A DNA stretch of 64,000 bases from an uncultured Clostridia bacterium (GCA_947366895.1 CANBBP010000004.1:41566-105565), one strand, 5' to 3'; shown: positions 26,163 through 35,352, counted from the stretch's first letter. The notes: generated by a model not told the origin, from the letters alone. Numbers and translations are program-made.

Positions 26163-26362
26163 ACATTCATTAAAGCGATATTATAATATCAAATTTATTT
26201 TTACTTGTCAATGATTAAAACAAAACTTTTAAAATTTTTTATATATATTAATAATATATTCAAAATAAATTTTCTAATTATACAAATCAATTTATAAATT
26301 ATTAATTTTAAATTAATAATTAAATATTTACTTTTTTACAATTCTGTGATAAAATAAAATAT

Positions 26363-27991
26363 ATGAATATAGATAGTAGAGAAAGTTTAAATGGCTATAA
26401 TGTAACTAGAAATGGCGAACAAATAACAAGAAACTACAACTTTACTGATATAAAAAGATTTTTATCCTCAGGTACTAGTTCAATATTTACAGCGACTTCT
26501 CAAATTGATGGAAGTAATGGAATAAAAAAAGGTGATAAAGTTTTTTTTAAAATTAATAATACTTTGGGTATAAATCAACTGGGAAGAATTGATGAAAGTA
26601 TGGGAAGTTGTGAAGATGTCGCTGAAGTTTTGGGCTTTTATGCTCTAAGAAATTTATCTAAAACTCTAGGTGACAAATCAATATTAGGAACAACCCCTTA
26701 TCAGTTTGCAGAATACTCTGATAATAGTTTTTATGATATTATTGCAACAAAAACAAACTTTCAGGTTGATTCTAGTACACTATATGGTTGTTTATCAAAA
26801 AATTGTGTAGAAAAAAACGCAGATATGATTTTTGGGGATTCCCTACTAGGACTTGTTGTACCTAGTAAAAACGTGTTATCAAGCAGTGCTAACACTATAT
26901 TTAATTATAATAGAGCTTTTGGCGAATTACAATTACAAGCCAGTGCTATTGGGCAAGATGTAACTATTCACCCAGTCTGCAGTAGATATCTTGCCAATTT
27001 AACATTTTGGGATTATTTTTATGCTAATGCAGATAGGCATTGTAGAAATGTAATCTTTCAAAAAGTAGCCATTAATGATAGAAAATATTTAATAAAACCA
27101 GTTAATGTTATTGATAATGGTGGAGGGTTAGATTTACAATTTGGCAATTGTAAAAAAAGATTTGAATATCATATGAAGAGAATAGAACAAACGGGTTATG
27201 TTGAGGCCTTTAGAAGTTCTTCCGATTACCAATTTTGTAGAATATACGAATTACAAGCAGGAAAAGAAAGTTTTACTGATCAAGAAACAAGGGATAATTT
27301 TAGAAGTTTAAAAGCTCATGAAAAAATTGTTTCATTAATAAGTAATAGCCAAACACTATATCAAGACTTTGCAAATATGTATAAATCTTTAGATTTTGCT
27401 AAAGCCATTAGTGATATGAGAACTGAACTAGGATACAAACCTAACTTCCTCCCCTTTCTATCTGAAGTTTCAATGGCTTTGTTAAATTATAAACGCCATG
27501 AAATAAGTGAAGTAATGGCAAAAACAATGGGTGAAGATTTTGATGAAGAAACTTTTGATAAATCTCCAAATTATTACATAGATAAATTTCAAAGTTATAT
27601 TAAAGATGAAAATTTAAATTTACACATTGCAACAGATGAAGAAATAAAAGAATTTGATGAAAATTTTGAAAGTGATAATTTTGCTCAAAGAAGTGATATA
27701 AGCATAAGTTCATTCCTTCAACAAAGAACAAAGAATGACAGTCAGCAATCAGATTCAATTTTAGATGACACGGTAACCTTACCTTTAGAACAAGTCTATT
27801 CTCAAGAAATGCCAGCATTTGTTAGCCAAAATGAGACCGATCCTAACATTGACTTTAGTCAAAATGATTTTATTAAACAACAACCACAAATTTTAAATAG
27901 AAGTTTAGAAAATCATGTTAGTCAACTTATCCCTCAAGCAGATATACCAACTTCTACCGATTGTTTACCAACTGATGATTTAAGCCAGTAG
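26363..27991 (+). CDS. HipA-like kinase-fold protein with acidic C-terminal extension
   Basis: 542 residues. The central part has the catalytic pattern of HipA/CtkA-type Ser/Thr kinases: FWDYFYANADRHCRNVIF near 220 (catalytic D in ADRHxxN) and VIDNGGGLDLQ near 250 (the metal-binding DxGG), separated as in that fold. The N-terminal half (FLSSGTSSIFTAT, FFKINN) would supply the nucleotide lobe. Beyond about 420 there is a disordered acidic Gln/Ser/Asp-rich extension ending in PTDDLSQ, almost the same C-terminus as the unrelated protein at 33771-34427. The promoter region is the AT-rich stretch 26163-26362. Followed 28 bases later by a small gene that may belong with it. Confidence 0.65.
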   Translation: MNIDSRESLNGYNVTRNGEQITRNYNFTDIKRFLSSGTSSIFTATSQIDGSNGIKKGDKVFFKINNTLGINQLGRIDESMGSCEDVAEVLGFYALRNLSKTLGDKSILGTTPYQFAEYSDNSFYDIIATKTNFQVDSSTLYGCLSKNCVEKNADMIFGDSLLGLVVPSKNVLSSSANTIFNYNRAFGELQLQASAIGQDVTIHPVCSRYLANLTFWDYFYANADRHCRNVIFQKVAINDRKYLIKPVNVIDNGGGLDLQFGNCKKRFEYHMKRIEQTGYVEAFRSSSDYQFCRIYELQAGKESFTDQETRDNFRSLKAHEKIVSLISNSQTLYQDFANMYKSLDFAKAISDMRTELGYKPNFLPFLSEVSMALLNYKRHEISEVMAKTMGEDFDEETFDKSPNYYIDKFQSYIKDENLNLHIATDEEIKEFDENFESDNFAQRSDISISSFLQQRTKNDSQQSDSILDDTVTLPLEQVYSQEMPAFVSQNETDPNIDFSQNDFIKQQPQILNRSLENHVSQLIPQADIPTSTDCLPTDDLSQ

Positions 27992-28019
27992 AAAAGGATT
28001 TAATAAAAAAGGATAAACT

Positions 28020-28334
28020 ATGAAAATTAATGTTTATTATAAAGAAATTAAACTTGGCGAACTATCCCACGTAACTAATAACTATATTTATAAAGCCAAC
28101 AAGCAGAATATAGAAAAAGCACACAAAAAAGGATATATCACCTTTTTATATAAATGTGATGATAGTTTTATTAGTGAAGAACTTCCCTTTTCGTTACAAA
28201 ACCTTATTCCAACTGAAAAGCAACAAGATATTTTACTTTTAGCTGATATTAATAAGAATGATAGTGACTTTGAAAAACTTTATAAACTATCAAAACTTGA
28301 TTTAGAAACAACTGACTTTTATGTAAAATCTTAA
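28020..28334 (+). CDS. Small protein resembling a HipA N-terminal (HipS-like) domain
   Basis: 104 residues, SD AAAAAGGA 7 bases upstream, 28 bases after the HipA-like gene. The pattern KEIKLGELSHVTNNYIY, FLYKCDD, EELPFSLQNLIP resembles the short N-subdomain of HipA that is a separate protein (HipS) in split HipBST systems. The similarity is by eye and weak. No HipB-like HTH gene adjoins the pair. Confidence 0.45.
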   Translation: MKINVYYKEIKLGELSHVTNNYIYKANKQNIEKAHKKGYITFLYKCDDSFISEELPFSLQNLIPTEKQQDILLLADINKNDSDFEKLYKLSKLDLETTDFYVKS

Positions 28335-28398
28335 TATAAATTTAACTTTAAAATATAAAAAGCACCTAAAACTAAGAGCAACAAACTTTGAAACTAGC

Positions 28399-28437
28399 AA
28401 AAAAAACTTTATCATTTTTTTGATAAAGTTTTTTTAT
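28399..28437. terminator. Bidirectional terminator
   Basis: AAAAAACTTTATC pairs with GATAAAGTTTTTT around an AT loop. Lies between the convergent 28020-28334 and 28506-28937 genes. Confidence 0.88.
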
Positions 28438-28505
28438 ATTATACATTTAACAATTGTTTTATACTTCTTACAACTTATATTTTTAGTTTAAAAAACTAAC
28501 TTAAT

Positions 28506-28937
28506 CTAATTTTGAATTTTATATTCTAATAGTCTTATATAATTTTCTAAAATATCTTTTATTTTTTCTGATTTATCATTCACAAAAAAGTCCGTTTCAT
28601 CAAACATATCATAATTCTCTTCTGCATCATAATCTATTATTTTATCAAATTTATCTAATGCTTTATTAAAATTATCTTTCAAATCTTGTGGTAAAATTTT
28701 ATTCATATTTTTTGAAAGATCCTCAAGCTGGTCATTTTCTTTCAAATTACAAAAATATAAAAAATGAGATAAGCAAGCATTATCTCTATATTTTTTAACT
28801 GGTACATCAATTGTCATATTTATATAATAATCTAACAAACTGTTATAAGGTTCTTCTAATTTACCTTTTTTGCGTAACTTTATTGCAATATCAAACCATT
28901 TATCTTTATTTGTTTTTTTATTAAACATATATTCCAC
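28506..28937 (-). CDS. Unknown soluble helical protein
   Basis: 143 residues, mostly helical and charged (Lys/Asp/Glu), with a YxxCLSHFLYFCNL segment in the middle. No transmembrane segment or signal peptide. Single-gene unit facing a bidirectional terminator. No family recognised. Confidence 0.55.
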   Translation of the reverse strand: MEYMFNKKTNKDKWFDIAIKLRKKGKLEEPYNSLLDYYINMTIDVPVKKYRDNACLSHFLYFCNLKENDQLEDLSKNMNKILPQDLKDNFNKALDKFDKIIDYDAEENYDMFDETDFFVNDKSEKIKDILENYIRLLEYKIQN

Positions 28938-29045
28938 AAAACCTTATAGAATTATTATAAATACACTTTGTTATAATTATTGCTCTAATTTAAAAATTGA
29001 CAAGAAAAGTGATTTTTATTTTATAATTATTGTTTTTTAAAATTC

Positions 29046-29633
29046 TTATAATTCCCGCCTTGCTTCTATTGCTCTTGATAAAGTAACTTCATCTGCATAT
29101 TCAAGTTCACTACCCATTGATATACCTTGTGCTAATCTAGTAACTTTAATTCCAAGTGGTTTTAAAATTTTAGCAATATACATTGCTGTTGCTTCACCTT
29201 GAACATCTGGATTAGTGGCAACAATAACTTCTTCATAATTATTTGTAGAAACTCTACTCAAAAGTTCTTTTATTCTAATATCATCAGGTCCTTTATTATC
29301 AAGTGGACTAATACAGCCATGTAAAACATGATAAACGCAATCAAAATTTTTAACTTTTTCAATGCAATTTATATCTTTAGGTTCCTTAACTACACAAATA
29401 ATTTTACTTTTCCTAGTTTTGCATATATCGCATAAATCACTAGATGAAAAATTACCACATTCCTTACAAATTTTTATTTTGCTTTTAACTTCAATAATAC
29501 TTGAAGCTAAATTATTTGCAACTTCTTCATCTTCATCTAAAATTTGATAAGCATAACGTTGAGCAGTTTTATAGCCTACCCCACTTAATGACATAAAAGC
29601 CCCTATAAGTTTTTCTATTAAATTTTCTTCCAC
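29046..29633 (-). CDS. recR: Recombination protein RecR
   Basis: 195 residues, normal for RecR. Domains in order: N-terminal HhH (SGVGYKTAQRYAYQIL), zinc finger CxxC-CxxC (CKECGNFSSSDLCDIC, residues about 55-70), and a Toprim domain (ICVVKEPKD; EVIVATNPDVQGEATAMYIAKIL), ending with the C-terminal GISMGSELEYADEVTLSRAIEARREL. RecR clamps onto DNA with RecO/RecF to load RecA at gaps. Start is GTG 29633. Third gene of the dnaX-ybaB-recR unit. Confidence 0.97.
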   Translation of the reverse strand: MEENLIEKLIGAFMSLSGVGYKTAQRYAYQILDEDEEVANNLASSIIEVKSKIKICKECGNFSSSDLCDICKTRKSKIICVVKEPKDINCIEKVKNFDCVYHVLHGCISPLDNKGPDDIRIKELLSRVSTNNYEEVIVATNPDVQGEATAMYIAKILKPLGIKVTRLAQGISMGSELEYADEVTLSRAIEARREL

Positions 29634-29658
29634 TTTATTAATTAACCTCTATTTAAAA

Positions 29659-29985
29659 TTAAAAACCACTCATAGGACCTAATGTATCTTTAGATAATTG
29701 GCTAACTTTACTTTGAGCATCATTAATAGCAGCCATAATTAAATCTTCAAGCATTTCAACATCATCTGGGTCTACTGCTTCTTTTTTAATTCTAATAGAT
29801 TTAATTTCATTTTTACCTGTTATAACAACTTCAACCATGCCTCCGCCACTTGCACCTATAAGTTCTGTATTTGCAAGTTCTTCCTGTTTCTTTTGCATTT
29901 CTGCCTGCATTTTTTGTGCTTGACGAATCATGCTTTGCATATTTGCACCGCCACCAAAACCACCAAATTTATTATATCCTGCCAT
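29659..29985 (-). CDS. YbaB/EbfC nucleoid-associated protein
   Basis: 108 residues. FGGGANMQSMIRQAQKMQAEMQ then the VEVVITGKNEIKSIRI strand and LEDLIMAAINDAQSKV helix are the YbaB/EbfC DNA-binding fold. Good SD AGGAGATA before ATG. Sits between dnaX and recR as in most bacteria. Confidence 0.96.
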   Translation of the reverse strand: MAGYNKFGGFGGGANMQSMIRQAQKMQAEMQKKQEELANTELIGASGGGMVEVVITGKNEIKSIRIKKEAVDPDDVEMLEDLIMAAINDAQSKVSQLSKDTLGPMSGF

Positions 29986-30012
29986 AATTATCTCCTCTTT
30001 TTTTCTAAATTA

Positions 30013-31550
30013 TTAATCTCTAATTTCAAGATCTTTACCAAATATATCCTGTAACTTTTTTAAATTAATAGATACTTTGTCATCTTTCTTTTTTATTAAG
30101 TTAAATTTTAAATCTAAATCATTATTAACTTGTTTTAAAAGTGTAGTTATTTTATAAAGATTTTCTTCTTTTGTCAAAATATTATATAAAAATTCTTCTC
30201 GAATGTTTATTATAAGACAATTTTTTTCTAATTTAATTTCACGAATTTCTCCACAGGCTGTAAATAGTGCCATAAAATTTTGTTTATGAAGAAGTGTAAC
30301 CACAGCACCCCATATAGCCCTTGGGGATTGATTATTTACTAATTGATTTTTTATTAGTTTGGCATCACTATATAAATCATTTTTAATATTTGTGCTAGTT
30401 TGCGAACTTATATTCTCATTTAAAAAATTTTCATAACTACTATCATCAATTAGTTTTTTTTTTGGTTATCTAAACTAGCACATTCCAAAGCGGTTATCTC
30501 AATTAATGTTTTAGGTGAAATAGCATATTTAAGTTCAGCCTCTATTCCACTAAATTTCTGCATAAAGATAAGTAAATTCTCTGTACTTACTTGCTCTGAT
30601 TGTAATATTAATTCTTGTAGGGTTTCACTTGAAACATTAAGAAGCTTTTCATAATTTTTACAATTTTTTATTGTAAGTAAATTTTTAAAATGAATTGTTA
30701 TTTCTTTACCAATAGAAGTTAAATTTTTACCTGATGAATAAATATCGTTTATAACTTCCAAAACACCGCCTAAATCATGACCTATTATTTTTAAAGCTAA
30801 TTCACTAACAATTTTTTTATCGCTGGAGCCCAAAATTTCTAGAGTTTTATTAATATTCACATTTTCGCCACTAAAAGCTATAACACAATCTGCAATAGAT
30901 AAGGTGTCTCTTACACTACCTTCGCCTGCATGAGCAATTGCATTAATAGAAGGCTCATCATACTTAATGCCCTCTTTATTAAAAATATTTTTTAAATGTT
31001 CTTCTAATAATGCAGTTTCTACCAATCTAAAGTCAAAACGCATACATCTTGAAAGAATTGTAGCAGGCAACTTATATACTTCAGTTGTAGCTAAAATAAA
31101 AACTGCATGTTTTGGTGGTTCTTCTAAAGTTTTAAGTAGGGCATTAAAAGCACTATCGGTAAGCATATGAACTTCATCTATTATATAAACTTTATATTTT
31201 GCATTTATGGGTGAATATTTTATTTTTTCCCTTAATTCTCTAATTTCATTTACACCATTATTTGAAGCTGCATCTATTTCTAAAATATCAATGTTACTTG
31301 GGTCATCTAACGAATTACAAACCTCACAATTACCACATGGAGAGCCATTTTTAGTACTTGCACAATTCATAGCTTTTGCAAAGATTTTAGCACAAGAGGT
31401 TTTGCCAGTACCACGAGAACCTGTAAATAAATAAGCATGACCTATCTGCCCTGTTTTTACTTGATTAATTAATGTGGAGGTAATATGTTCTTGACCTATA
31501 ACTTCATCAAATGATTTTGGTCTATACTTACGATAAAGTGCTAAATACAT
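30013..31550 (-). CDS. dnaX: DNA polymerase III gamma/tau subunit with internal frameshift
   Basis: The zero frame (31550 to 30450) gives 366 residues: AAA+ ATPase with Walker A GSRGTGKTSCAKIF, a Cys-rich zinc module (CxxxxxxxPCGNCEVC), Walker B IIDEVHML and sensor SRCMRFDF. It ends at TAA immediately after an A10 run (minus strand, 30454-30463). In the -1 frame the sequence is open without a stop from that run to 30013, giving LIDDSSYENFLNE then PRAIWGAVVTLLHKQNFM, the tau C-terminal domain. The full -1 product would be 512 residues. So the gene looks built to make short gamma and long tau by slippage. First gene of the dnaX-ybaB-recR operon. Confidence 0.93.
30454..30463 (-). other. A10 slippery run in dnaX
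   Basis: Ten A residues on the minus strand within codons CAA AAA AAA AAC, followed at once by the zero-frame TAA. A -1 slip by polymerase or ribosome continues into the tau tail. No clear stimulatory hairpin is seen downstream, which favours transcriptional slippage, as known for Thermus dnaX. Confidence 0.75.
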
Positions 31551-31600
31551 TTTTTATTCCTTAATAAACTATTAATAAATTTTTAATGTTAATGTAAAAA

Positions 31601-32215
31601 TTATAATTTTAAAACTCTTAATTTTATTTTAATCCTTCTAAGAGCATTGTCAATACTTTTGGGTTCTTTTTTAAGAATTGAAGCTATTTCAATATAATTT
31701 AAACCCTTCACATAATATTGCAAAACTTTCTTTTCGTAGCTACTAAGCAGTTTATTTATATAATCATCAACCTCGTTTACTTTTTCTTTAAAAAGCATAT
31801 TTTCTTCTGGAGTTAAATTGTTAGAAGTAATAAAAAATCCATTATCTTCATCATGTTCATCATCATCTTCATTTTTTACTGAAACTAAAATTTTGCCTTG
31901 ATTATTTATAGAAAAATATGTATTTAAAGGTAAATTTTTATTTCTATTATTAGCAAGAAGTGCCGATTGTATTTGTCTTTTAATTAATAAACTTGCATAA
32001 GTTTTAAAGGAAGTTGTTGATTTGGGATTGTAACTTCTAAATGCATTAAAAAGCCCAAGCATTCCCTCTTGAATTAAATCATCAGTAGTTGCATTAATTA
32101 AAAAATATTTGCGAGATATAACAGTTACAAGAGGTTTGTATGCTTGCATCAAATCATTAACTGCTTTTTCATCGCCATTAAGAGCCTTTTCTAAAAGAGC
32201 ATCTTCCTTAGTCAT
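31601..32215 (-). CDS. sigH: RNA polymerase sigma factor, SigH type
   Basis: 204 residues. Region 2 is clear (DDLIQEGMLGLFNAFRSYNP, then FKTYASLLIKRQIQSAL, the -10 recognition helix) and region 4 (LSSYEKKVLQYYVKGLNYIEIASILKKEPKSIDNALRRIK). A charged linker lies between. Its place directly after mrnC and rlmB is the conserved position of sigH (spo0H), which drives early sporulation and competence genes in Bacillota. Starts one base after the rlmB stop. Confidence 0.9.
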   Translation of the reverse strand: MTKEDALLEKALNGDEKAVNDLMQAYKPLVTVISRKYFLINATTDDLIQEGMLGLFNAFRSYNPKSTTSFKTYASLLIKRQIQSALLANNRNKNLPLNTYFSINNQGKILVSVKNEDDDEHDEDNGFFITSNNLTPEENMLFKEKVNEVDDYINKLLSSYEKKVLQYYVKGLNYIEIASILKKEPKSIDNALRRIKIKLRVLKL

Positions 32216-32929
32216 TTAATTATTCCTTTGTCTTAAAATTTCATAAACTATAGCACTTGTTGCAGTAGATACATTAAGGGAATTTACATTGCCTTTCATA
32301 GGTAATGAAATTATACCATCACATAATTTTTTTGTTAAAGTTCCCACTCCTTCGCCTTCACTACCCACAACAATAGCAATATTTCCTTTTAAGTTACTTT
32401 TAAAAATATTTTCGCCATTAGCTTCACAAGCATAAACCCAAATATTTTGTTTTTGAAGCGATTTTATAACATCGTTAATATTAGTAACTTTTGCTATCTT
32501 AACATAATTTATAGCACCACAACTAGTTTTGTAAACAGTTTCATTAACACTACAACTTCTACGATTTTCAATTATTATTCCATCAACTCCGCTACATTCA
32601 CAAACTCTTATAATACTTCCAAAATTATGAGGGTCCTGAATGTTATCTAAAATAACAATAAAATTATTTTCACCTTTTTTATTATTTAGTATATCTTCTA
32701 AATTACAATAATTAAAATCGGTAACCTCTGCTACATATCCTTGATTATGTGAAGATAATTTATCTAAAGATAACCTATCAACAAAATCAAATCTTACCTT
32801 ATTTTGTTTACATAAGTTTACTATTTTTTTACTAAAGTCATCATTAACATTTTTTGCTATCATAACTTTATTTAAGGTTTTTCCACTATTTAAAGCTTCA
32901 TAAACACTATTTTTGCCGCTAATAATCAT
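32216..32929 (-). CDS. rlmB: 23S rRNA 2'-O-methyltransferase RlmB (TrmH/SpoU family)
   Basis: 237 residues. N-terminal substrate-binding domain (ISGKNSVYEALNSGKTLNKV) then the SpoU methyltransferase knot: motif 1 DNIQDPHNFGSIIRVCECSGVDG, motif 2 IAIVVGSEGEGVG, motif 3 ISLPMKGNVNSLNVSTATSAIVYE. It methylates the 2'-hydroxyl of a 23S rRNA guanosine. Overlaps the mrnC stop by ATGA, indicating translational coupling. Confidence 0.95.
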   Translation of the reverse strand: MIISGKNSVYEALNSGKTLNKVMIAKNVNDDFSKKIVNLCKQNKVRFDFVDRLSLDKLSSHNQGYVAEVTDFNYCNLEDILNNKKGENNFIVILDNIQDPHNFGSIIRVCECSGVDGIIIENRRSCSVNETVYKTSCGAINYVKIAKVTNINDVIKSLQKQNIWVYACEANGENIFKSNLKGNIAIVVGSEGEGVGTLTKKLCDGIISLPMKGNVNSLNVSTATSAIVYEILRQRNN

Positions 32930-33351
32930 TTTATTGCCTCCATAAAATCTTGTTGTAATAAACTAAAAAAATATCTAATTCTATCAAAGTTACCCAGTAA
33001 ATAAAGATACCCTATAACAGCCTCAAACCCTGTTGCTTTTTTATAATCAGCAATAGATGAATTTTTAGAAACAGTATTCATTTTTGTATTCCTTGCTCGC
33101 CTTGCAACATCTTTTTCTTCAATAGTTAATATTTCTTGCAAATTTTCTAAAGCAACCGATTGATAAGAAGCTTTAACAAATCTTGTTGTTAGTTTATGAA
33201 GATTATTGTTTTTAAAGTTTGTATGTTCACAAAAATATTCCCTAACCATTAAAGTCCAAACAGCATCACCAATAAATGCCAAATTTAATGAATTAATTTC
33301 TACTACTTCCCTATGGGTATAACTTTTGCTAAGTTTAATTTCTTCTAACAT
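32926..33351 (-). CDS. mrnC: Mini-ribonuclease III
   Basis: 141 residues, an RNase III catalytic domain without a dsRNA-binding domain: LNLAFIGDAVWTLMVREYF carries the acidic active-site signature and ATGFEAVIGYLYLLGNFDRI the second acidic motif. Matures 23S rRNA in Bacillota. First gene of the mrnC-rlmB-sigH unit. Confidence 0.95.
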   Translation of the reverse strand: MLEEIKLSKSYTHREVVEINSLNLAFIGDAVWTLMVREYFCEHTNFKNNNLHKLTTRFVKASYQSVALENLQEILTIEEKDVARRARNTKMNTVSKNSSIADYKKATGFEAVIGYLYLLGNFDRIRYFFSLLQQDFMEAIK

Positions 33352-33430
33352 ATTAAATATTATATCATAGTTTATAATTTTTTACAAATTTTTTAAAATA
33401 TAGATTTTTACATCAAAAATGACAGCATAA

Positions 33431-33461
33431 AAAAAGAATATGAAATATACATATTCTTTTT
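33431..33461 (-). terminator. Terminator after the small gene at 33470-33739
   Basis: Perfect 12-bp stem AAAAAGAATATG/CATATTCTTTTT with A and T runs, symmetric. Confidence 0.9.
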
Positions 33462-33469
33462 ATTAACAT

Positions 33470-33739
33470 CTAACTTTTTTTATCTTTAATTATGAAAGGT
33501 TCCAACTTTTCTTTACAAGAGTTTTCATCTTTCAAAAAAATTTTTAAAATTTCTCTACTAATTACTGGATTATTCACAAGTTCCAGTTTTTGTTCTTCCA
33601 AAAAACCCACACATAAAATATTAGGTTTCTGTTTTTGTAATAACAATAGATATTCAATACCTCTAATATTTAACCTATCTATTTCAAAAAGTGTAACTTC
33701 TTCCCCTACTGAATATGTGTTATATAACTTTTTAGTCAT
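33470..33739 (-). CDS. Small conserved-looking protein, unknown
   Basis: 89 residues from ATG 33739 (MTKKLYNTYSVGEEV), chosen because GGGGGTGGAG lies 5-7 bases upstream; longer starts lack a site. Beta-rich first half (VTLFEIDRLNIRGIEYLLLLQKQ) and helical tail. Probably co-transcribed with the upstream membrane protein gene, from which it is 31 bases distant. Confidence 0.6.
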   Translation of the reverse strand: MTKKLYNTYSVGEEVTLFEIDRLNIRGIEYLLLLQKQKPNILCVGFLEEQKLELVNNPVISREILKIFLKDENSCKEKLEPFIIKDKKS

Positions 33740-33770
33740 AATTTCTCCACCCCCTCGTTTACAAAATAAA

Positions 33771-34427
33771 TTATTGACAAAGATCATCTGTTGGAACTTC
33801 TATTGGTAAAGTTGTTGTTAAATCTGCAGGAGTTTGATACCTTTGATCTATTATTGTAATTCTTGGTGTATTTTTCATATGTTCTGAAATTACAGGGACA
33901 TCACTTTCGTAAGAACATCTACCTTCTAGAGGAATAAACATATCATCCCCATAAATTTCACCTTTTAAATAATTGATAGCTTGCATATTTTCATTTGCTA
34001 GAAGGGAATCTTCTTCTCTTTCTAAATCATCATATAATTCACTTTGTGTTTCTTCATTTTCATTTATTTTCCCTAATAAATGTTTGCTTACTAAACTACT
34101 AATTCCAGCTACAGCAAAACCACCAAGCATGCAACCTAATACAACCTTTCCTGATGAAGTAGAAAGAAGTTCAGGGGCATTTTCAGCAACAATTCTAGCC
34201 TCATCTGATGGCATCAAACTTAATGCTGAAATAAAACCAACCGCAGTAGATACCTTTCCAACAACCTCATTTGCTTTAAATATATTTGATAGTTTATCAT
34301 ATTCTTTTTGACAACTGTCTAATATGCTATTAATTCTATCCACTTCTTGACTAGTTTGTCTGTGTTTAGTCTCAAGTCTCATTTGGGCATAAGTTTTATC
34401 ACAACTAAAAAACCTTATGATTGACAT
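33771..34427 (-). CDS. Membrane-hairpin protein with PTDDLCQ C-terminus
   Basis: 218 residues: coiled N-terminus (about 12-50), two hydrophobic Gly/Ala-rich helices (about 57-75 and 93-115, VVLGCMLGGFAVAGISSLV), a charged helix, then a Pro/Thr-rich tail ending PTDDLCQ. The last seven residues match the C-terminus of the HipA-like protein (PTDDLSQ) although the two proteins are otherwise unrelated. Preceded by a GGGGGG-rich ribosome binding site. Function unknown. Confidence 0.6.
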   Translation of the reverse strand: MSIIRFFSCDKTYAQMRLETKHRQTSQEVDRINSILDSCQKEYDKLSNIFKANEVVGKVSTAVGFISALSLMPSDEARIVAENAPELLSTSSGKVVLGCMLGGFAVAGISSLVSKHLLGKINENEETQSELYDDLEREEDSLLANENMQAINYLKGEIYGDDMFIPLEGRCSYESDVPVISEHMKNTPRITIIDQRYQTPADLTTTLPIEVPTDDLCQ

Positions 34428-34522
34428 AAAAGTTTCCCCCCCTCTTTAATTATTATTAAAATTCTAACATATTACGACAAATTTTACAATACTAATAATT
34501 TATTTATACACATTGACTAAAC

Positions 34523-34903
34523 TTAAATCTCATTTAGTAATTTATTTCTTCTTTCGTTATATTCATCTTTAGTCATAAAACCTTCATCATAAAGTTTATT
34601 TAACATCTCTAGTTGCCCCTCTATATTCTCATGTTTTTTTGAAAAGTTATTATCCTTATTTGTATTATTATGGTTATGATATTCTATATCATTTCCTAAA
34701 TCACTATCCTTTATGCATAACATAAATACACCACCCAATAAGCTAACAAATATTGCAGATAATATACCAAATATTTGAATATCCGAAGTACTTCTAGCAT
34801 TGTTTATTTTATTAATGGAAATTATTCCTATAATAATAGGAAATATTAAATAAAATTTAAAAATCATTCCTAAAACAATAAAAAATTTTGCTAATGTTTT
34901 CAT
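34523..34903 (-). CDS. Membrane protein with C-terminal SHOCT domain
   Basis: 126 residues: two hydrophobic segments (about 5-30 and 43-64), a His/Asn-rich linker, and a SHOCT domain (LEMLNKLYDEGFMTKDEYNERRNKLL) at the end. SHOCT domains mediate oligomerisation or regulation of membrane proteins. Its upstream region is interrupted by the left end of the integrated phage. Confidence 0.8.
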   Translation of the reverse strand: MKTLAKFFIVLGMIFKFYLIFPIIIGIISINKINNARSTSDIQIFGILSAIFVSLLGGVFMLCIKDSDLGNDIEYHNHNNTNKDNNFSKKHENIEGQLEMLNKLYDEGFMTKDEYNERRNKLLNEI

Positions 34904-34957
34904 ATTTTCCTCTATATTAATTTAAGTATAACATTTTTATTAACTGCTTGTCTATAT

Positions 34958-34984
34958 ATTATTTATTAGATTAAAAAATAAAAT
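34958..34984 (+). repeat. attL-like direct repeat (27 bp)
   Basis: Exact 27-base match to 48694-48720 (starts ATTATTTATTAGATT, ends AAATAAAAT); the bases on both sides differ. Likely the duplicated target or attachment site of the phage. Confidence 0.85.
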
Positions 34985-34997
34985 GTTATTTTACAAT

Positions 34998-35027
34998 AAG
35001 TGTGTTAATTAAAGCACACTTTTTTTA
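34998..35027 (+). terminator. Terminator just inside the left end of the phage
   Basis: AAGTGTG (34998-35004) pairs with CACACTT (35015-35021), followed by TTTTTT. In the excised circle it would stop transcripts coming round from the right end; in the prophage it insulates the first phage gene from the chromosome. Confidence 0.8.
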
Positions 35028-35082
35028 TTTATATTTATTTTATTCCTTTAATTAACAAAAAATTAAGAAAAAGGGGGAATAA

Positions 35083-35349
35083 ATGGCTGTTGTTGTAACA
35101 GGTAAAAATGGTCAAGATATTGTTTTATTAAATCCAAGTGAAAAATCTTTAAAATATACTATGGAATTAAGACATAAAAAGGCATTAACAAATCTTGGTA
35201 AAAGAAAATTAGATGAAAATGGTAAACAAATAAAATTGACAAAAGAACAACTTGCATATCGTGCTGGTTATTTAGGTAGACAAAAAGATACAAATAAGGC
35301 TTTTAAAGCCAAACATCCAAAATATAAACGCAAAACAAAAAATAGATAA
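35083..35349 (+). CDS. Small basic phage protein, unknown
   Basis: 88 residues, SD AAAGGGGG 8 bases before ATG. Lys/Arg-rich, especially at the C-terminus (AFKAKHPKYKRKTKNR), with a short beta start (AVVVTGKNGQDIVLLNP). It may bind DNA. First gene of the phage; followed by a structured 250-base gap. Confidence 0.55.
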   Translation: MAVVVTGKNGQDIVLLNPSEKSLKYTMELRHKKALTNLGKRKLDENGKQIKLTKEQLAYRAGYLGRQKDTNKAFKAKHPKYKRKTKNR

Positions 35350-35352
35350 AAA

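Noticed and set aside
33470..33787. Longer start at 33787 for the small protein
   Set aside because: The strong GGGGGTGGAG site lies just before ATG 33739; the earlier codons encode that site itself.
34958..34984. 27-bp repeat as a true dif site
   Set aside because: Length is close to 28 bp, but the two half-sites do not match the Bacillota dif arms; left as a possibility in the integration finding.
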